Shown here one piece after another: positions 6,592 through 9,967 of a DNA stretch of 9,967 nucleotides. Location: contig JAITJP010000004.1 in assembly GCA_031278835.1 (NCBI GenBank), positions 1 to 9,967 on the forward strand. The letters run 5' to 3'. Each line of letters opens with the position of its first letter. The first letter of the stretch is position 1. The translations under genes and the position numbers were made by a program. This stretch comes from Deltaproteobacteria bacterium. GTDB taxonomy: Bacteria > Desulfobacterota > Desulfarculia > Adiutricales > Adiutricaceae. Below the pieces are notes generated by a model that was not told the DNA's origin, did not search any database, and saw only the letters and a list, made by a program, of their open reading frames with translations.

Positions 6592-6628
6592 AAAAAAAAA
6601 ACGCGACCAGGGGGCTCGCGCTTTTTTT
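6592..6628. terminator. Bidirectional terminator between convergent genes
   Basis: CGCGA (6602-6606) pairs with TCGCG (6616-6620) around a nine-base loop. A run of ten A lies on the left and seven T on the right (after one unpaired C), so each strand ends the stem with a T tract. It is 15 bases past the stop of the Fe-S gene and 33 bases past the topA stop, suitably placed to end both transcripts. Confidence 0.85.
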
Positions 6629-6661
6629 GGGTTGGGCTAAACTTTACCAAAAAGGCCAGTC

Positions 6662-9199
6662 CTAAGCCTGGTCGGCCGCTGGGGCGGCGGTTTTTTTGCT
6701 CCTGGTCGTCTTGGTAGGGGCTTTTTTGGCCGGCCTTGACTTGGCCGTGGTGGTTTTGGTGTAGCTTCTGGCTTCATACCAAGCCGGCGGGGTTTTTCCT
6801 TCTTCCAGATACTCGTTGGTGGGGCAGCTGGGGTTGGGGCATAGCTTTTGGCCCTTGGTGGCCGCCTGGCTGGATTCCACCAAGTAGTCATTGCCGCAAT
6901 CGGGGCATTTTTCTTTGATGGGAAGGCCTCGCAAGATGACCCGACACTTGGGATACTCATTGCAGCTGAAAAAAGGGCCTTTTTTAGAGTTTTTTTCCTC
7001 AATCGAACCAGGACAATCTTTCTTTGGACATTTTACCCCAGTGGGCATGGAAAGGGCGAAGGTGCACTTGGGGTAACCGGAACAGGCGATAAACCAGCCG
7101 CCGCGCTTGGTTTGTTTGACCAAAAGCTCTTTGCCGCATTGGGGGCAGATGGGGTCAAGGCCCTCGGGTAAGGGCGGGGCCTCCACGATATTGACCTTGT
7201 GTTCGCCGTTTTCGTCGGTGGTCAGCCGTTTGGTGTTTCGACAGTCCGGGTAACCGGCGCAAGCCAAAAAGGTGCCAAAACGGCCTTTTTTTACCACCAT
7301 GGGCTTACCGCATTTTTCGCAAAAAACTTCTTCGTTTAAGGAAACCGGGGCCACCGGTTGCGGAACTCCCTTGTCGTCTCTGGAAAAGTCGGTGGTCTGG
7401 CCGCAGTGACCGCACGAGAGATAAAAGCCGTTTCGCCCGTAGCGGATAACCATCCGATCGTCAAGATGACAAGTCGGGCAGGGGATTTGCACCGGAATCC
7501 CGGTAATCTTGACGTTGGGCATGTTTTCCTTGGCCGTGGACAAACTCGCGGCCAAGGCCGAGTAAAGCTTGTTTAAGACCTCGATGTGGGCGGTGTTGCC
7601 TTCCTCGATTTCGTCCAGGTCTTCCTCCAAGTCGGCCGTGAAGGCCACGTCCATGATCTTGGGAAAACAATTGACCAATAAATCGTTGACCATCATGCCC
7701 ATTTCCGTTGGTTTGAGCTGGCCTTTTTTGCCCTCGACGTACTCCTTTTCCCTTAAAACCGAGATGATGGACGCGTAAGTCGAGGGCCGACCAATGCCCC
7801 TTTCTTCAAGTTCTTTGACCAAGGTGGCTTCGTTAAAGCGGGCCGGGGGTTGGGTGAAGTGCTGTTTGGGGACGATTTTTTGGGGAATGAGTTTTTGCCC
7901 TGGGCTCAGGGCAGGCAAGACCTTTTTGTCATCTTCCTTGTCGGCGGCGTAAACGGCCAAAAAGCCGTTAAAAACAATGACGGAGCCCGTGGCCCTAAAA
8001 AGGTAACCCTTGGCCTCAAGGTTGGCCGTGGTTTGTTTATAAACGGCCGAGGACATCTGACTGGCCACGAATCTTCGCCAAATCAAATCATAGAGATCCC
8101 ACAACTGTGGATTCATTTTGCCCTTTAAACTCTCGGGCGTTCTGCCCACCGAGGTGGGTCTGACCGCTTCGTGGGCGTCCTGGGCGCCTTTTTTATTTTT
8201 GTAAAAATTAAGCGTGTCCGGGGCGTACTCTGGGCCAAACTTGCTTTTGACGTAATTTTGGGCCTCGCTGCCGGCCTGGGGATTAATCCTAACCGAGTCG
8301 GTACGCATGTAGGTGATTAAGCCGACCGTGCCCGTGGGCAGTTCCACGCCCTCATAGAGCTGCTGGGCCAGTTTCATGGTCTTGGTGGGATCAAGTCTAA
8401 GCTGATGATAGGCGGCTTGCTGCAAAGTCGAGGTGGTAAAAGGCGGGTAGGGGGAGCGTTTGCGATCCTTGGCCAAGACTTCGCCTACGGTAAATTCCTC
8501 CCCGGTCACGGCCTTAACCACTTCATCGGCTTCATGGCCGGTTTTTAGCTCGATTTTTTTATCGCCCTGGGAGTGGAGCGGGGCCTCAAAGGGCAGCCCA
8601 TGGCTTTCGAAATACCCGGTAACCGACCAATACTCCACCGGGACAAAGATCTGGATGGCCCTTTCCCGTTCGACCAAAATTTTAAGGGCCACCGATTGAA
8701 CCCGTCCGGCCGAAAGTCCGCGCTTTAACTTATCCCAGAGAATGGGCGAGATGAGATAGCCAACCAAACGGTCCAAAATCCTTCGGGTCTGCTGGGAGTC
8801 AAAGCGATTTTGCGATAAAGTCACGGGATCGTTAATGGCTTCCTTAATGGCTTGGGGGGTTAACTCGTGAAACAAAACCCTTTTAAAATTATACTTATCC
8901 AAGCCCAAACTATCGGCGATGTGCCAAGCGATGGCCTCGCCTTCCCTATCCGGGTCAGGACCCAGAAAGACCACGTCTTTGCCTTTGGCCGCCCGCTTAA
9001 GTTCGTTAATGACTTTTTGCTTACCCTCGATGGGCTCATACTCTGGCCTAAAATTATTGTCAATGTCCACGCCCAGCCGCTTGCGTGGTAGATCTATGAT
9101 GTGCCCCACCGAAGCCACGACTTCAAAGTCGGGCCCCAGATATTTGCCAATTGTTTTGGCCTTGGCCGGTGATTCAACGATTAATAAATTCTTTGACAT
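6662..9199 (-). CDS. topA: DNA topoisomerase I (type IA) with five C-terminal zinc ribbons
   Basis: Relaxes negative supercoils by cutting one strand, passing the other and rejoining, through a 5'-phosphotyrosine. The Toprim domain (about 3-115) shows IVESPAKAKTI with catalytic Glu9 and GPDPDREGEAIAWH with the metal-binding acids Asp82, Asp84 and Glu86. SAGRVQSVALK lies at 163-173, the active-site Tyr297 lies in LITYMRTDS (294-302), and GIGRPSTYASII is at 468-479. The tail has five Cys4 modules beginning at Cys574, 627, 685, 724 and 765, then a Lys/Ala/Thr-rich basic tail (about 814-845), likely for DNA binding. At 845 residues it is near the 865 of E. coli TopA, which has three Cys4 fingers. 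The ATG gives the standard MSKNLLIVESPAKAK start, with GGGAAGAG three bases upstream. It converges on the Fe-S gene. The frequent neighbour dprA is not found in the 768 bases upstream. Confidence 0.98.
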   Translation of the reverse strand: MSKNLLIVESPAKAKTIGKYLGPDFEVVASVGHIIDLPRKRLGVDIDNNFRPEYEPIEGKQKVINELKRAAKGKDVVFLGPDPDREGEAIAWHIADSLGLDKYNFKRVLFHELTPQAIKEAINDPVTLSQNRFDSQQTRRILDRLVGYLISPILWDKLKRGLSAGRVQSVALKILVERERAIQIFVPVEYWSVTGYFESHGLPFEAPLHSQGDKKIELKTGHEADEVVKAVTGEEFTVGEVLAKDRKRSPYPPFTTSTLQQAAYHQLRLDPTKTMKLAQQLYEGVELPTGTVGLITYMRTDSVRINPQAGSEAQNYVKSKFGPEYAPDTLNFYKNKKGAQDAHEAVRPTSVGRTPESLKGKMNPQLWDLYDLIWRRFVASQMSSAVYKQTTANLEAKGYLFRATGSVIVFNGFLAVYAADKEDDKKVLPALSPGQKLIPQKIVPKQHFTQPPARFNEATLVKELEERGIGRPSTYASIISVLREKEYVEGKKGQLKPTEMGMMVNDLLVNCFPKIMDVAFTADLEEDLDEIEEGNTAHIEVLNKLYSALAASLSTAKENMPNVKITGIPVQIPCPTCHLDDRMVIRYGRNGFYLSCGHCGQTTDFSRDDKGVPQPVAPVSLNEEVFCEKCGKPMVVKKGRFGTFLACAGYPDCRNTKRLTTDENGEHKVNIVEAPPLPEGLDPICPQCGKELLVKQTKRGGWFIACSGYPKCTFALSMPTGVKCPKKDCPGSIEEKNSKKGPFFSCNEYPKCRVILRGLPIKEKCPDCGNDYLVESSQAATKGQKLCPNPSCPTNEYLEEGKTPPAWYEARSYTKTTTAKSRPAKKAPTKTTRSKKTAAPAADQA

Positions 9200-9249
9200 A
9201 AACTCTTCCCAAAAACCAGAAAACTAGGTCCCCAGGGCGCTCACCCCAA

Positions 9250-9317
9250 AAACGCTTCCAAAAACTGACCCACCACTCAGGCGGGCTCAAATTTAATATC
9301 ACATTTGACAAGCGTTT
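9250..9317. promoter_or_regulatory. Inverted repeat flanking the possible topA promoter -10
   Basis: AAACGCTT (9250-9257) and AAGCGTTT (9310-9317) are exact inverted copies separated by 52 bases. One overlaps the end of the proposed promoter spacer and the -35 edge, the other falls in the expected topA leader. They could be paired regulator sites or a long-range stem; chance is also possible for eight bases. Confidence 0.25.
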
Positions 9318-9322
9318 AGCAA
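9293..9322 (-). promoter_or_regulatory. Possible sigma-70 promoter for topA
   Basis: On the minus strand TTGCTA (9317-9322) is followed after 18 bases by TATTAA (9293-9298); each matches the consensus at four of six positions. It would give a leader of roughly 85 bases before the topA ATG. It is the best pair I found by eye in this AT-richer patch, but its match is only moderate. Confidence 0.35.
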
Positions 9323-9967
9323 CAGGCCAACCAAATTAAACTCCAGGATCCCTTATAAATCATGACAAATTGGCCCAATCCGCCCAGCCCCTTACAGCCC
9401 AAATCGACAAATTAACTGGCTTTCTTGACTCCCAAACCCCCCTGCCCAAAAAAAAATTTTATTTCCCAAGTTCGTTCGACTCTCCCGCCCGCCCACCTGA
9501 CCCCCTCAACCTGACCCCAGGCCGCCTGACCCCAGGCCGCCTGACCACAGGCCGCCTGACCACAGGCCAAAGGCCCCCAGGCCCTGCCCCTAAAGCTGTT
9601 TGCCTCAAGCCTTTAAGTTCTTAGCCAAAAACCCTTAACCACTTTAACGAAAAGTCCTTATTTTTGTAAAAAAATTCTCTCGTCCAAGCCCCTAAAACTA
9701 AGGCGCCTTGGCCAGGCCAACCCACCCGGGCGGATTTATTTTCGCTCAGCCAAGCCCACACCCCATCATCAGACCCCAATAACCAAGGATTTTGATTAAC
9801 CTGCCATAATTAGCCAAGAATATCTCCCCCCCCGGTCACGAAAATGGTCCCAAGCCTCGAAAAGCGGCCAGCTCTGGGGCCAGGGCCTTTGGCTTTAAAA
9901 AAGGCCCAATTTAACCTTTTCGCCCGGCTTTCTGGCCAAAAATTTGTTTTTCAAATACTTGTTTCGT
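9323..9967. other. Non-coding region upstream of topA to the window end
   Basis: No convincing gene is visible on either strand in about 645 bases. The only long open frame (plus strand, 9370-9624) starts at TTG without a ribosome binding site, and its Pro/Thr/Gly-rich product is made by the 15-base repeat. Other contents are the repeat itself, a 10-base palindrome AAGGCGCCTT (9700-9709) and a hairpin with GGGCCTTT (9883-9890) pairing AAAGGCCC (9900-9907). No tRNA, rRNA or known small RNA was recognised. Confidence 0.5.
9511..9570. repeat. Four tandem copies of a 15-base unit upstream of topA
   Basis: The unit CTGACCCCAGGCCGC occurs at 9511-9525 and 9526-9540. Copies three (9541-9555) and four (9556-9570) share a C-to-A change at position 7, and copy four ends in AA instead of GC. 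The pattern suggests stepwise duplication. Related CCTGACCC words precede it at 9496-9503. Units have no spacers, so this is a minisatellite-type repeat, not CRISPR. Confidence 0.88.

Noticed and set aside
6637..7002. 121-residue Lys/Pro-rich minus-strand ORF overlapping the topA 3' end
   Set aside because: Out-of-frame shadow of the topA zinc-ribbon and basic tail coding sequence.
9511..9570. CRISPR-like array
   Set aside because: Units are 15 bases, directly adjacent with no spacers.
9370..9624. 84-residue plus-strand ORF near the window end
   Set aside because: TTG start without a ribosome binding site; its low-complexity TPGRL/TTGRL product comes from the 15-base tandem repeat.
9883..9907. 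Hairpin GGGCCTTT/AAAGGCCC as a terminator
   Set aside because: No T run follows on either strand, and GGCC-rich DNA here forms such short stems often.

Overview
The window looks like chromosomal housekeeping DNA from a bacterium with a Gram-negative style gene set. A deltaproteobacterial (Desulfobacterota-like) source is my best guess, from the protein flavour (a TopA with a multi-zinc-ribbon tail, a QueG-like Fe-S protein) and from base use. That guess is weak, because there is no rRNA or other lineage marker here. The DNA mixes many GGCC words with long A or T runs, in genes and between them. I see no insertion sequence, phage gene, CRISPR array, tRNA or rRNA.

Layout. Bases 1-5173 carry five genes, all on the minus strand. 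In transcription order they are a two-Gate nucleoside-recognition membrane protein (4217-5173), miaB (2721-4112), purB (1325-2626), uppS (351-1160) and ridA (1-298, cut by the window edge). The gaps are 52-164 bases. Terminator-like hairpins follow miaB (good) and purB (weaker), so this is probably a same-direction cluster of short transcription units rather than one tight operon. Bases 5174-5688 are a divergent intergenic region. It has a very AT-rich island with perfect palindromes next to the membrane-protein start, and a GC-rich part with a hairpin nearer the plus-strand gene. Bases 5689-6576 (+) encode a Cys-rich, QueG-related Fe-S protein. It converges on topA (6662-9199, minus), and a strong two-way terminator lies between them. 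Bases 9200-9967 hold no gene I can support, only a possible topA promoter, a distant inverted repeat and a short 15-base tandem repeat.

Function. The genes cover separate core tasks: tRNA modification (MiaB), purine synthesis (PurB), the lipid carrier for peptidoglycan (UppS), clearance of reactive enamine/imine metabolites (RidA) and relaxation of DNA supercoils (TopA). They do not form one pathway. The two less understood products are the Gate-domain membrane protein and the QueG-like Fe-S protein, which are divergently transcribed from the palindrome-bearing region. That pair is the part of the window most worth a second look. I found no convincing undescribed multi-gene system.
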